21,893 nucleotides of DNA from a virus, in IMG/VR virus record IMGVR_UViG_3300033571_010153, positions 1 to 21,893 of that record; one strand, given 5' to 3'. The translations under genes and the position numbers were made by a program. Below the pieces are notes generated by a model, which had not been told where the DNA came from, ran no database searches, and saw nothing but the letters and a program-made list of their open reading frames with translations. Shown in pieces: positions 8,898 through 16,601 of this stretch. Numbering within the stretch: position 1 is the first letter of the stretch; each line of letters starts with the position of its first letter.

Positions 8898-11739
8898 TGG
8901 ACATCATCGGCATAATCGAGCCCAGTGAAATGAAGTCGGGGTTTGAGCAGTCCAGTACAATCGCGTGGACACCGGGGGACACAATACTCATACCTTTTGA
9001 CATGCGCTTTGTGCCAGCCCCCAAGTATATACCACGCGCCTCCAGCTGCTTAAGTGTGTCCTTGTAGTTGATCTGCAACTCAACGCAATCGTGTTTAAGT
9101 GCCTTAGCGTTGATGTACATGCGCTTGGTGTCCGGCTCGTAGCGGATAAGCAGTGGGCCCCGGGGCTCCAAGATGGGCATCTCCTGCATCTTAGCCATCC
9201 CCCCACGCCCATCTGTAGCCTCGTTGATTACCACAATGTTCTGCATGTGGCGGTTAATGAAGTCCCCTACAACTGAGCTGGCGTTGGATACCGGCGGGGC
9301 AACTTCCGTGCGTAGCTCAAGAAGCATCTGGGTAGCCCATGCGTATATGCGTTTCATGTCCCAGTCGAAGAGCCCAAGAGCTTTCTGAGCTATCAACCCG
9401 CCAGCGATATTGGCGGCCACCACGGCGGACCAGAAGCGCTCCCGTTGCGTCAGCTTCAACTCGGTGTCCAGCTTGCGTTGTACATCCCGAGCGGCCTGCA
9501 CTGCCTCTTCCAAGTTGGACACAAGCCAAGAAGCGTAGATGCCCCCAGCGTGCCCGTAGTTTTCCTTAAGCTGGTGGTCGAATAACCGCTTGGCTTCATC
9601 CACCGGGATAGCTTTGCAGAAATCAATCTTGTACTCCAGAAGGCGCATAAGCTCACCGTCTGGGCTGTTTTTGAATGACGTCATCCGCTCAGCGAACGCA
9701 GCGTTTGAGCTGCACAGCGAGATGGTCGCCCACGAAGTAAGGTTTGCCCTAAGCTCGTTTGCCGAAGACTTAAGTCTGTCCTTACCTCTCCCCTGCGACA
9801 TGCTGTATGCAAGCGTTGAGAAATCTTGCGGGGTTAGGTTGGTCATTTCGTCCACGCAGTACGGCAGGTTGTTCAGCAAGCCAAGCTTCATTATCTTGGC
9901 ATTGAGCGTGTCCTCCCACATGCCGCATAGTTTTTCCGGGTTACCGTATACGCTGTTACACATATACAGGATGGTTGATTTGCCTGTACCAGAAGTTGGG
10001 TGGATGACGTTGATGATGGCGCCGTTCTGCCCAAGGAACTTAAGTAGTGGGGCACCAAACGCAGTGAGTGCGGCGAATGCATGGGGCTCCAACCCTTCAC
10101 GCCCATACAGATTGAACACCTCTTTCCACTTCTCCAGCGTACCCGCTGTGTGCATGTGCTGCGCAAGGGCTGACGTGGATAGCGATACGGGGCTATGGAA
10201 GGTACCTTCGCGGGTTATCTCGCGGTCCCCAAGAATAAACTTGCTGTCTTTCTCTGCCCACCCAAACTGTAGTCTCATAAGTTCCGCCTTTTTTCTTTGT
10301 TGGAGGTCGCGTACTGCGGTCATCAGGTACGTGGCCAATAATGGAAATCGTTTCTCGGGGCACACTATGCCTTCTGCGGCCAAGTGCCTGCGGAGTTCAG
10401 TTCTATCCGCCAGCTGCACGTTTGTTGTTACGAATTCTTTGATGCCATCCATAGGCATATGCACTTTAAGGTATGCCACGTCTCCTTGTATTGGGTCTCT
10501 CATCCGCTTAACTACGTACAGGTCATGCTCATACACCAACTCGGGCTCTGACTCCTCCTCGGCAGGGTTCAAAAAGTACACCCCACCATGCTTACCTCTG
10601 AAAAACGGATCGGGATAAGCTGGCACTGTGTGCACAACCGGCTCGTCCTCGCTCTCCTCTGCAGGCTCCTCCACCACCTCCGTGGGCTCCGGGGCGCTAC
10701 GTGCGATGGTCTTGCCTAGTGAGATGGGGCTCGTGAGCTTACCGTAGTGAGGGCAGCCGGCGCAACCACCGGGGTTGTTTTTCTCAAACTCCGCGCAGGA
10801 GTGCGGGCCCTTGATCCCTACAATCTTACGTTCGACTGCGCCGGGGTCGTAGTCTGGGTGCCCTTCGGACAGCTTGTGTATCGCTATGTCTTTGTCAGAA
10901 CAGAACTTCGCTATGGATAGCGCATCAAACCACCGAGGCTCGGCCAGCGTGGCTCTCTCCATGTAGCAGCTTAACAGTTGGCTGCAGCCTTCTCCTTTGC
11001 CACACTTGCGCATGATGGATGCGAAGCTGGACTCTATGTTGGCCTGCATGGCCTTGCCCAATGCGGTCAGCTCGCGCTTGGGGCGGCTCACCTGCTGTAC
11101 TTCCTCCACCCCAAGTATTTCTTTCAGCTGTTCCAGTGATACAGGATCGGCCTCCTTCAATACAGCAACCGCAAGTGGTGGGTCTTCCTTGAAGTTCAGC
11201 GTGCCGGGTAGTCGCATAATACGAGCCACCTCGAACACGGAGCCATCAACATACAGGCCGTGTGTATTGCATACCCCACGCAGCTTGGCTGCTACTGGCT
11301 CCCACACACTGCGGGATACTTCCTCCGTAAGCGGCCAATACGCATGTATACCTCGACCCGAGTTGACCACTACAGGCACGGGGAGCCCAGCATCCTGTAC
11401 AAACGCCCGCAACGCGGTAAGCCCTGCTACCTGTGATGCGTAGCCAGCGGGCCTGCCAGTCTTGGGGTTCAACAGCGCTTTATCAGGGCCACAGTCGATG
11501 TCCAGCCAGAAGGACTTGAGCGCAAGAACATTGTCCTTGGTGCGGTTCTCGTCTGTTGCGTACTTCGCAACACCAAAGAAAACGTTCTTGCCTTGGGATA
11601 CAAAACGTTCTGCAGCCTGATCCAGTTCTTCCCGCGTCTCTACAAACTTCTGCCTAGAGAAACCATCAGTCCCTATGCCTACGACGCAATACCACCCCTC
11701 GTGTGGCTGCACCGCACTCAACAAGTCGAAGTTACCCAT
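8878..11739 (-). CDS. Primase-polymerase / helicase fusion (AEP + AAA ATPase)
   Basis: This 953-residue protein likely primes and unwinds DNA at the phage fork. Residues 1-200 look like an archaeo-eukaryotic primase domain: metal-binding LDID (D80, D82) and SGRGIH ending at H132, followed by ARIMRLPGTLNFK. A Cys/His cluster around residues 310-340 (CAEFEKNNPGGCAGCPHYGK) resembles the zinc knuckle at the end of such primase domains. Residues about 400-800 form a DUF927-like helicase: Walker A SGTGKST with K587, Walker B YCVDEM with D630 and E631. The ATG is 2 bases after the stop of the HTH gene, so translation is probably coupled. There is no separate DnaG- or DnaB-like gene in the window, which fits one protein doing both jobs. 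Exact polymerase activity cannot be judged from sequence alone. Confidence 0.88.
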   Translation of the reverse strand: MGNFDLLSAVQPHEGWYCVVGIGTDGFSRQKFVETREELDQAAERFVSQGKNVFFGVAKYATDENRTKDNVLALKSFWLDIDCGPDKALLNPKTGRPAGYASQVAGLTALRAFVQDAGLPVPVVVNSGRGIHAYWPLTEEVSRSVWEPVAAKLRGVCNTHGLYVDGSVFEVARIMRLPGTLNFKEDPPLAVAVLKEADPVSLEQLKEILGVEEVQQVSRPKRELTALGKAMQANIESSFASIMRKCGKGEGCSQLLSCYMERATLAEPRWFDALSIAKFCSDKDIAIHKLSEGHPDYDPGAVERKIVGIKGPHSCAEFEKNNPGGCAGCPHYGKLTSPISLGKTIARSAPEPTEVVEEPAEESEDEPVVHTVPAYPDPFFRGKHGGVYFLNPAEEESEPELVYEHDLYVVKRMRDPIQGDVAYLKVHMPMDGIKEFVTTNVQLADRTELRRHLAAEGIVCPEKRFPLLATYLMTAVRDLQQRKKAELMRLQFGWAEKDSKFILGDREITREGTFHSPVSLSTSALAQHMHTAGTLEKWKEVFNLYGREGLEPHAFAALTAFGAPLLKFLGQNGAIINVIHPTSGTGKSTILYMCNSVYGNPEKLCGMWEDTLNAKIMKLGLLNNLPYCVDEMTNLTPQDFSTLAYSMSQGRGKDRLKSSANELRANLTSWATISLCSSNAAFAERMTSFKNSPDGELMRLLEYKIDFCKAIPVDEAKRLFDHQLKENYGHAGGIYASWLVSNLEEAVQAARDVQRKLDTELKLTQRERFWSAVVAANIAGGLIAQKALGLFDWDMKRIYAWATQMLLELRTEVAPPVSNASSVVGDFINRHMQNIVVINEATDGRGGMAKMQEMPILEPRGPLLIRYEPDTKRMYINAKALKHDCVELQINYKDTLKQLEARGIYLGAGTKRMSKGMSIVSPGVHAIVLDCSNPDFISLGSIMPMMSNDSGEG

Positions 11740-11741
11740 GA

Positions 11742-11966
11742 CTACTCGCTAATAAAGTGGGCGATCCTTTCGTGTAGTTTCTTGTGTGGGCTGTATGCAC
11801 CGACGAACCAACAATACACAGCCGCGCGGGAGACTCCGAACTTCTTCGCCACTTCGCTTACTGCTATGTCGTTGTCAATGCAATACCGCCCGAGCCTGAC
11901 TCCTATTAACTTGGGGCTGGCGGCCTTGGTTTTTTGCAGCATCGCCAATGTGTACCCGGCAGACAT
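11742..11966 (-). CDS. Small helix-turn-helix DNA-binding protein
   Basis: This 74-residue protein has a clear helix-turn-helix: SEVAKKFGVSRAAVYCW at about residues 37-53, in the style of Xre/Cro or resolvase-type HTH modules, with a basic helix before it. It consists of little more than the DNA-binding unit. Its ATG shares one base with the stop of the preceding gene (TAATG), and GGAG lies about 9 bases upstream. Its stop is 2 bases before the primase-helicase ATG. A regulator of this operon or of the host is possible; an origin-binding accessory factor is also plausible because it sits between a possible ssDNA-binding protein and the primase. No operator repeats were identified near the candidate promoter at 13336-13363. 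Confidence 0.75.
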   Translation of the reverse strand: MSAGYTLAMLQKTKAASPKLIGVRLGRYCIDNDIAVSEVAKKFGVSRAAVYCWFVGAYSPHKKLHERIAHFISE

Positions 11967-12886
11967 TATTTTTTACTCCAGTCAGCAAGCGCAGCAGCAA
12001 GGTCGGCTTTGGTTGCGTCATCAGAGGGCTGCTCTGCTTGCTCCTTTTTGTTGGGGCGCTTTTTTGGTTCCTCTATCCCGTCGTCAGGATCGTCCGAGCG
12101 CTGCACTTTCGCTTTGGGCGCTTCCTGCTCAGCGGGTGCCGCATGCTTCGGTTCCTTACGCACACCATCCACTGACGCCACTGTAATGCGGGTGTACATC
12201 TCCGCTTCCGGACGTGCTTGGGCTTTCTGTATCAGGGTGTACTCTTCGTCGGTTACAGGACGGCTTGGCGAGAACACGAGCTCCATACCTTCAACCTCGT
12301 CGTCAAACGCTACTGTGGTAACCACGGTATCCGGGGACTCGCCATTAGCCACAAGGAACTTTACGTAGCTCTCGAACGGATGCACGTTACCTGAGCCCTT
12401 ACCGAACAACGATTTGGATGGGATGCTCATCTGGTATATATCACCCGTGGTGTCGCCTTCGAGCAACACAGAGATACGGCGCTGGAAGCGGCAAGCACGC
12501 GTGCCGTTCTCACCAGAGCCCTTAACGTTCATGGGGCAGTCGGCGCAGTTAGCATGCTGTTTGTCGGTTGCTGCGGCCTCTGGTATGTCGCCTGCATTGG
12601 ACCAGCAGTTCGGCATTGTGGCCTCGGCGTTCGGGTCGTACTTACCCGCATAGTACACACGGGATACCTTCGGCTGTGCAGCTATCACAATAACATTCAT
12701 GGTGCCACGGACTGAGTTACCGATCTGCTCACCGTTGACCAGCTTCTTGAATGTTCCGTTAATGTTGCACTGTATGCGGCGCGAGGTGGACGAAGACGCG
12801 AGGGTCTGGCCTAGTTTGGTCAGGCGCTGCTCAGAGCGCACACCGACCGCGTTACGACTATTGAATATGGATACGTCATTGCTCAT
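11966..12886 (-). CDS. Possible ssDNA-binding protein with Cys cluster
   Basis: This 306-residue protein has a beta-rich N-terminal two thirds and a long charged C-terminal tail (from about 245) ending AALADWSKK. Four cysteines, C94, C114, C117 and C132 (PNCWSN, CADCPM, RACRFQ), are spaced like a zinc or structural site. The core contains MNVIVIAAQPKVSRVYY and RRISVLL strands. I recall relatives beside polymerase and helicase genes of aquatic phages, usually unnamed. A compact beta domain, a disordered acidic/basic tail and a place directly upstream of the primase suggest a single-stranded DNA-binding protein, but no OB-fold motif can be proven by eye. GAGAG lies 8 bases before the ATG. Stop and next start overlap as TAATG. 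Confidence 0.6.
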   Translation of the reverse strand: MSNDVSIFNSRNAVGVRSEQRLTKLGQTLASSSTSRRIQCNINGTFKKLVNGEQIGNSVRGTMNVIVIAAQPKVSRVYYAGKYDPNAEATMPNCWSNAGDIPEAAATDKQHANCADCPMNVKGSGENGTRACRFQRRISVLLEGDTTGDIYQMSIPSKSLFGKGSGNVHPFESYVKFLVANGESPDTVVTTVAFDDEVEGMELVFSPSRPVTDEEYTLIQKAQARPEAEMYTRITVASVDGVRKEPKHAAPAEQEAPKAKVQRSDDPDDGIEEPKKRPNKKEQAEQPSDDATKADLAAALADWSKK

Positions 12887-12896
12887 ATCTAAGCTC

Positions 12897-13307
12897 TCAC
12901 TTATTAGGGGTTGGTTTACGAACAGATATTACATACTTCCTGTCTGCCTGCAGCCCGGGAGGTACGCTGCCCGGGTTGTCAGCTAAAAACTCTTTCATGT
13001 GCGTGTTGTGTATTCGCTTCTCCAGCAGGTGAAACGCATCGTGGGCCTTGATGAACTCGTGCATCTCGTGCCAGTCACTTGTCCAGTAGTTAGTGCGGAT
13101 GATGCGTGATGCAGTTCCAAGGGGAGTCCGTAGGCTATCTAGGTTCTGCTCCGCACACAAAGCAAGCAGCGCCTCCGCCATCTTCTCCTGCGACTCCTTT
13201 AGTGTCTTGATCTCTTCCTCTTTGTCAGCGATAGCGTTGCGGATGGTTATGTAGGCAGCCACAAGCTTGTCTGCGGTTTGGGTTTCTTCAGCGGGCAGTG
13301 ATTCCAT
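12897..13307 (-). CDS. Conserved phage coiled-coil protein, function unknown
   Basis: The chosen ATG at 13307 gives 136 residues and follows AAAGGAGGAGCT, one of the best ribosome sites in the window; the frame opens 27 bases earlier, but without such a site. Residues 10-60 form a likely coiled coil (IADKEEEIKTLKESQEKMAE). The remainder, with LRTPLGTASRI, NYWTSDW and a C-terminal YVISVRK, is a compact alpha/beta region that resembles an unnamed protein repeatedly seen in phage replication modules. It is the first gene after the sigma70-like promoter at 13336-13363 and is followed by the possible ssDNA-binding protein. A replication or nuclease-modulating role is suggested by position only. 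Confidence 0.75.
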   Translation of the reverse strand: MESLPAEETQTADKLVAAYITIRNAIADKEEEIKTLKESQEKMAEALLALCAEQNLDSLRTPLGTASRIIRTNYWTSDWHEMHEFIKAHDAFHLLEKRIHNTHMKEFLADNPGSVPPGLQADRKYVISVRKPTPNK

Positions 13308-13335
13308 AGCTCCTCCTTTCGGGTTGGGGAACATA

Positions 13336-13363
13336 AGTATATCGGGGGTATTTACAGTGTCAA
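13336..13363 (-). promoter_or_regulatory. Near-consensus sigma70 promoter
   Basis: On the minus strand TTGACA (13363-13358, perfect -35) is separated by 16 bases from TATACT (13341-13336, five of six -10 bases). It fills the 56-base gap between the helicase stop and the start of the gene at 13307, immediately ahead of its strong Shine-Dalgarno. Predicted transcription would start near 13328-13330 and cover the coiled-coil protein, the possible ssDNA-binding protein, the HTH protein, the primase-helicase and the last small gene. The match suggests recognition by host RNA polymerase holoenzyme. Activity has not been shown. Confidence 0.7.
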
Positions 13364-14920
13364 CTAGATTGTGTCTATTTCTTGGCGATATAAATCAACT
13401 ATCTTGACGTGACTATCTATGTTGCTCTGGAGCATTGTGTAGAGCCGCTCTTCTACACCACTCCCTACGACGTTTACAATTGTCATGTTGTGTCGCTGCC
13501 CCGGGCGGTCGATGCGCGCGTTGGCTTGCAGGTAAGTCTCTACACTTGCGACGGGAGCGTACCATACTACCGTATCTGCGGCGGTCAATGTAACCCCGTG
13601 CGCAGCAGCTTGCGGCTGGATGATAAGCACGCGAGGGTCCGGCAGCGTCTGGAACGCATCGAATATATCTGAACGCTTGTTGGCTGATACGGCGCCCGCT
13701 ATGACTTCACACGTAATTCCTTTGGCTGTCAAAAAGTCCCGTAGCAGAGCTATAGTGTGCGTAAACGGCACGAACACCAATACTTTATGGCTTGCCTCTT
13801 CAATGACTTCCAGTACAACGTTAAGCCTGTTGCTTACGTCGAACTCCACCACCTCACCCGTGTCGCTGTATACAGCTCCTCCGGATATTTGCAGTAGCTT
13901 GTTCAGGTTCACCGCTGCGTTTACGGAAGTAATAGACTGCCCCGCCGCCTCCATAGTCATTTGTTTCTTAAGCAGTTTGTAGTACTTCTGTTGCTGCGGA
14001 GTTAGCGGAGCCTCCCTAGACACGATCACTACTGGAGGCAAGTCCAAGCAATCCTTCTTCTCGAAGCGTATTGCTGGTTGGAGCATGGTGTGCACTGTTT
14101 TGTTGGCCGTTATCTTCGGCTTCCATACAAACTGGCTGACTTTGTACATAACCATGTCGCGGTACTGCCCAAAGTATTTGGGGGCCCGCTCCGGGCGGAT
14201 CAGCTTGGCAAGTCCGTAGGCGTCCAGCGGGGACTGCGCGGCAGGCGTACCTGTCAAACCCCATAGCCACTCCACCGTATCTGTAAGCTCCTTCATCAAC
14301 TTCCATCTGCGGGTCTGTACGTTCTTGTAGCTGTTAAGCTCATCTATGACAACGATGTCGAACTTGGCGTCCATGAGCTCTTGATGCACCACCTCTACGC
14401 CATCGTAGTTGATGATGACGAACTCTACGCCAGAGTCTATGGTTTTCTTACGTGCTTTAGGGTCTCCGTAAGCAACGGCGCAACTTCGGTGCATAGCAAA
14501 CTTGAACAGGTCTTTCTGCCATGCTGCTTTCATTATTGACATAGGGCATACAACGAGCACGCGTTTGACCAGCCCGAGCTTCATCAGGTAATCCACCGCC
14601 CATATGACACACGCTGTCTTTGAAGTGCCAGCCTCCGAGAAACAGAAAGCCCGCTTGTGCAGGGTCAGGAAAGATGCTGTAGTGCGTTGGTGCTCGAACG
14701 GCGTCAGCTTGCCCGTCCATTGATAATCTCGCAGCAACGGCGACGGCACATCTTTAACGCCCAAGTCTGCGAGCTGTTGCGCTTCGTTCAGCCCCCAGTA
14801 CACAGCCACCTCATGCATGCCATCTTTGGCCCCAAGGTCTTTGGACTTCTCAATTACTTCGGTGACTTTATGCGGCGTGCGGGTCTTCAGCACGAGGGCT
14901 TTGTTGTCAACTATCTGCAT
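13364..14920 (-). CDS. SNF2-like superfamily 2 DNA helicase/translocase
   Basis: This 518-residue protein has the two RecA-like lobes of SF2 ATPases. Residues 74-82 carry the Q-like motif (PFEHQRTT); Walker A is EAGTSKT (K101, T102); motif II is VIDELN (D193, E194); motif III is GLTGTPAA near 221-228; motif V is the HGVTLTAAD region near 441-449; motif VI is QANARIDRPGQ with R469 and R472 as arginine fingers. Overall length and motif VI fit the SNF2/Rad54-like branch found in phage replication clusters. It could remodel forks or recombination intermediates. The ATG is 3 bases after the stop of the preceding basic HNH-like gene. The Walker A has Ser before Lys where Gly is usual; such variants occur in SF2 proteins and need not mean inactivity. 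Confidence 0.9.
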   Translation of the reverse strand: MQIVDNKALVLKTRTPHKVTEVIEKSKDLGAKDGMHEVAVYWGLNEAQQLADLGVKDVPSPLLRDYQWTGKLTPFEHQRTTASFLTLHKRAFCFSEAGTSKTACVIWAVDYLMKLGLVKRVLVVCPMSIMKAAWQKDLFKFAMHRSCAVAYGDPKARKKTIDSGVEFVIINYDGVEVVHQELMDAKFDIVVIDELNSYKNVQTRRWKLMKELTDTVEWLWGLTGTPAAQSPLDAYGLAKLIRPERAPKYFGQYRDMVMYKVSQFVWKPKITANKTVHTMLQPAIRFEKKDCLDLPPVVIVSREAPLTPQQQKYYKLLKKQMTMEAAGQSITSVNAAVNLNKLLQISGGAVYSDTGEVVEFDVSNRLNVVLEVIEEASHKVLVFVPFTHTIALLRDFLTAKGITCEVIAGAVSANKRSDIFDAFQTLPDPRVLIIQPQAAAHGVTLTAADTVVWYAPVASVETYLQANARIDRPGQRHNMTIVNVVGSGVEERLYTMLQSNIDSHVKIVDLYRQEIDTI

Positions 14921-14923
14921 GGG

Positions 14924-15193
14924 TTACTTCTTACTATGTCCGTTGCGGGCGCGGTTCTTGCTGGGGGACTCCAACCTGTAACCATCTGCGTTACTGCCCC
15001 CTTTGCTGAGCATCTTGTTGTGGCTCACGTCTTTACCCTTGCGGCGCGGGGACTTCTTGGTGATGGTGCCGGTGTCCTTCTTATCCACCGCACGTCTTGC
15101 ACGTTGCCTCTCCATGCGGTCGTCGTGCTCGCCCCGCTCAACTTGCATCGCATACTCTTTCTTATATGGTCTGGGTTTGTTCACGTACGGCAT
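14924..15193 (-). CDS. Small basic HNH-like protein
   Basis: This 89-residue, very basic protein starts at an ATG preceded by AAGAGGTGAATT. The N-terminal half is Lys/Arg-rich and probably disordered or DNA-contacting. The C-terminal half has KGKDVSHNK (D55, H58), SKGGSNADGY (N68) and SKNRARNGH (N80), the spacing of a minimal HNH-type finger: Asp-x-x-His, Gly-Gly-x-Asn, Asn-Arg. Similar short proteins are common in phages and are of unproven activity. The paired zinc cysteines of fuller HNH nucleases are absent. It lies between a RecB-like nuclease and the helicase, suggesting a role in DNA processing; a packaging-associated or merely structural DNA-binding role is also possible. Confidence 0.65.
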   Translation of the reverse strand: MPYVNKPRPYKKEYAMQVERGEHDDRMERQRARRAVDKKDTGTITKKSPRRKGKDVSHNKMLSKGGSNADGYRLESPSKNRARNGHSKK

Positions 15194-15196
15194 AAT

Positions 15197-15874
15197 TCAC
15201 CTCTTCAAGTTATGTGGGCATGTGGACACAGGGCAGAACCTGCATAGCGGTCCGCTTACAGGATTCCATACTCCGGTCTGCTCTGCAACTACTAACCGCT
15301 CCAGCGCGGTATCAAAGGTAGCCAAATACGAAGTGCGGTTTTTGGCTGTGTGTTCCTTCTTGACAAACTCCCCACTTACTACGTACAGCAGGCCAGACTT
15401 TATACTCGTGACCCATGGCATATGGGTAAATACCGCACCCGCCAACATGTCCAACTGCGTAGGGTCCGCGTACTTGGCGTTCTTGCCTGTCTTGTAGTCC
15501 ACTAAGTAAGCGGTAGGAGTGTCTACTATAAGCAAGTCGGCAATGCCCCGCCACCAAACATCCGCTGCATCAAACTCCGCCGGGTAGTACTTACCGTCTT
15601 CATACCCCACACCGAGTTTTAGCTCGCAGTACTTGGTGCCGGGGATACGCAGCAGCGCATCTAGGATAGGCTGCATATAGCTGTACTCTGGCGGTACCGG
15701 CACGCCGTCCCTTATATACTCCTCAGCAGCTGTGTGAACCAAGTTACCGTACCGGGTTGCTTCGCTGCCGTCGTCCTTCGTGTCTTTGACTATCTTAAGG
15801 TGGTAGTACTTTTTGGGGCACTGTTCAAAGGTCTTGATACTACTGTATGACCATGCTTGTGAAGGCTTCAACAC
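15197..15874 (-). CDS. RecB/Cas4-like PD-(D/E)XK nuclease with Fe-S cysteines
   Basis: From the chosen GTG at 15874 the protein has 225 residues. It opens with the family helix SYSSIKTFEQCPKKYYH (C19), then GNLVHTAAEEY (H47), GIADLLIVD (D113), YLVDYKTGK (catalytic D126 and K128), Q140, and a C-terminal CRFCPVSTCPH (C211, C214, C219). These are the nuclease motifs and four-cysteine iron-sulfur site of the PDDEXK_1/AddB/Cas4 group, implying a DNA exonuclease or endonuclease for recombination or end processing. A TTG at 15871 overlaps the preceding stop as TTGA and is an equally good start. The frame stays open to a GTG at 16144, but that extension is Arg/Ala/Gly-rich and overlaps the well-initiated 55-codon gene at 15868-16035, so I prefer the short form. 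Confidence 0.88.
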   Translation of the reverse strand: MLKPSQAWSYSSIKTFEQCPKKYYHLKIVKDTKDDGSEATRYGNLVHTAAEEYIRDGVPVPPEYSYMQPILDALLRIPGTKYCELKLGVGYEDGKYYPAEFDAADVWWRGIADLLIVDTPTAYLVDYKTGKNAKYADPTQLDMLAGAVFTHMPWVTSIKSGLLYVVSGEFVKKEHTAKNRTSYLATFDTALERLVVAEQTGVWNPVSGPLCRFCPVSTCPHNLKR

Positions 15875-16035
15875 CTGCCCCCTTTCCGGAACTTCCCATC
15901 CGGGCCTCGGTAGTCGTTCTTCTGCGCTTTCTTCAGCTCCTCGATCAGCAGCGCCCGCTCCCGCGTGAGCACGGCTATTTCCAGTTTTGCGTTTTTTAGC
16001 GCGGCCCACGGGTTTACCAGTTCTCGCAGTGTCAT
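15868..16035 (-). CDS. Small coiled-coil protein (55 aa)
   Basis: An ATG at 16035 has AGGAG 7 bases upstream and opens 55 codons: MTLRELVNPW, then a Leu/Glu/Lys heptad helix (NAKLEIAVLTRERALLIEEL) and a terminal RGPDGKFRKGG. The helix is a likely coiled coil and the Gly-Arg-Phe-Arg tail is typical of small phage proteins. The stop overlaps a TTG start of the nuclease (TTGA), which fits coupled translation. It occupies a different frame from the open extension of the nuclease. The 105 bases between 16036 and 16140 hold no other convincing gene; their only open frame is that extension. Function is unknown. Confidence 0.65.
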   Translation of the reverse strand: MTLRELVNPWAALKNAKLEIAVLTRERALLIEELKKAQKNDYRGPDGKFRKGGRC

Positions 16036-16140
16036 GGCTATCTCCTATGTGTTTTACTTTGTTCCACCCTGCTATGTAGCTGGGGCTTTTACCTTTGAGG
16101 AGTACTGCGTCCTCGGGGTCTGGAGTGCTGTTGGGGCGCG

Positions 16141-16581
16141 TCACTGGCTTGGCACCAACACGAAATGCCGCTCAATGTCATAGTACCCGACAAGCTCAGT
16201 GTCCTCCGGGTCGTTACGGTCTGACCTGCCGCCGATGTCCACTCTGTCTGGTGTGGTTATTTTCATACAGCCAACCGCGTCCGTCCAGCCTACTATCAGG
16301 AATACGGGTACGTTAGTAACAGCACCAAGCCGCCCCGCCGCCATCACTTTATCGAGAGATAGCATATAAGTGCTGTAAGCGCCCTTCTTGTTTGTCCTGC
16401 ACTTAAGCTCGGCAAACGCTACCCGCTCACCCTTGCGGTACACAGCGTAGTCTATCTGGGCTTTGCGCGACAACTTGCGCAGTTCGCACTTCCATTGCGA
16501 CTTGAGCAGGTTCGCCAACCTACTCTCCGCAGTCATATGGTCCTGCGTCTCATACAGGGGGCGTCGCGGCGAAACATCCAT
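16141..16581 (-). CDS. Putative PD-(D/E)XK endonuclease
   Basis: The ATG at 16581 has AAGGA about 7 bases upstream and gives 146 residues; a longer open frame from 16653 lacks such a site and overlaps the hydrolase. The core reads TAESRLANLL (E19), QIDYAVYRKG (D44) and VAFAELKCR (E58, K60), the Glu, Asp and Glu-x-Lys pattern of the PD-(D/E)XK fold, followed by a helix with YMLSLDKVM and a strand VPVFLIVGW. Such small phage proteins are often resolvase-like or VRR-NUC-like endonucleases. Residues 110-146 form an acidic tail of unknown use. It lies beside a second nuclease of the same superfamily but a different branch. Fold assignment is fairly confident; substrate is not known. Confidence 0.72.
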   Translation of the reverse strand: MDVSPRRPLYETQDHMTAESRLANLLKSQWKCELRKLSRKAQIDYAVYRKGERVAFAELKCRTNKKGAYSTYMLSLDKVMAAGRLGAVTNVPVFLIVGWTDAVGCMKITTPDRVDIGGRSDRNDPEDTELVGYYDIERHFVLVPSQ

Positions 16582-16601
16582 TGCAGATTCCTTGTACTTA
16601 A

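Noticed and set aside
9590-10618. 342-codon ORF on the plus strand
   Set aside because: It is antisense to the primase-helicase core, including Walker A. Its Ser/Arg/Cys-rich composition and lack of any domain mark it as a shadow frame.
14657-15247. 196-codon plus-strand ORF with hydrophobic stretches
   Set aside because: Antisense to the helicase and basic HNH-like genes; the apparent membrane segments follow from the complement of charged codons.
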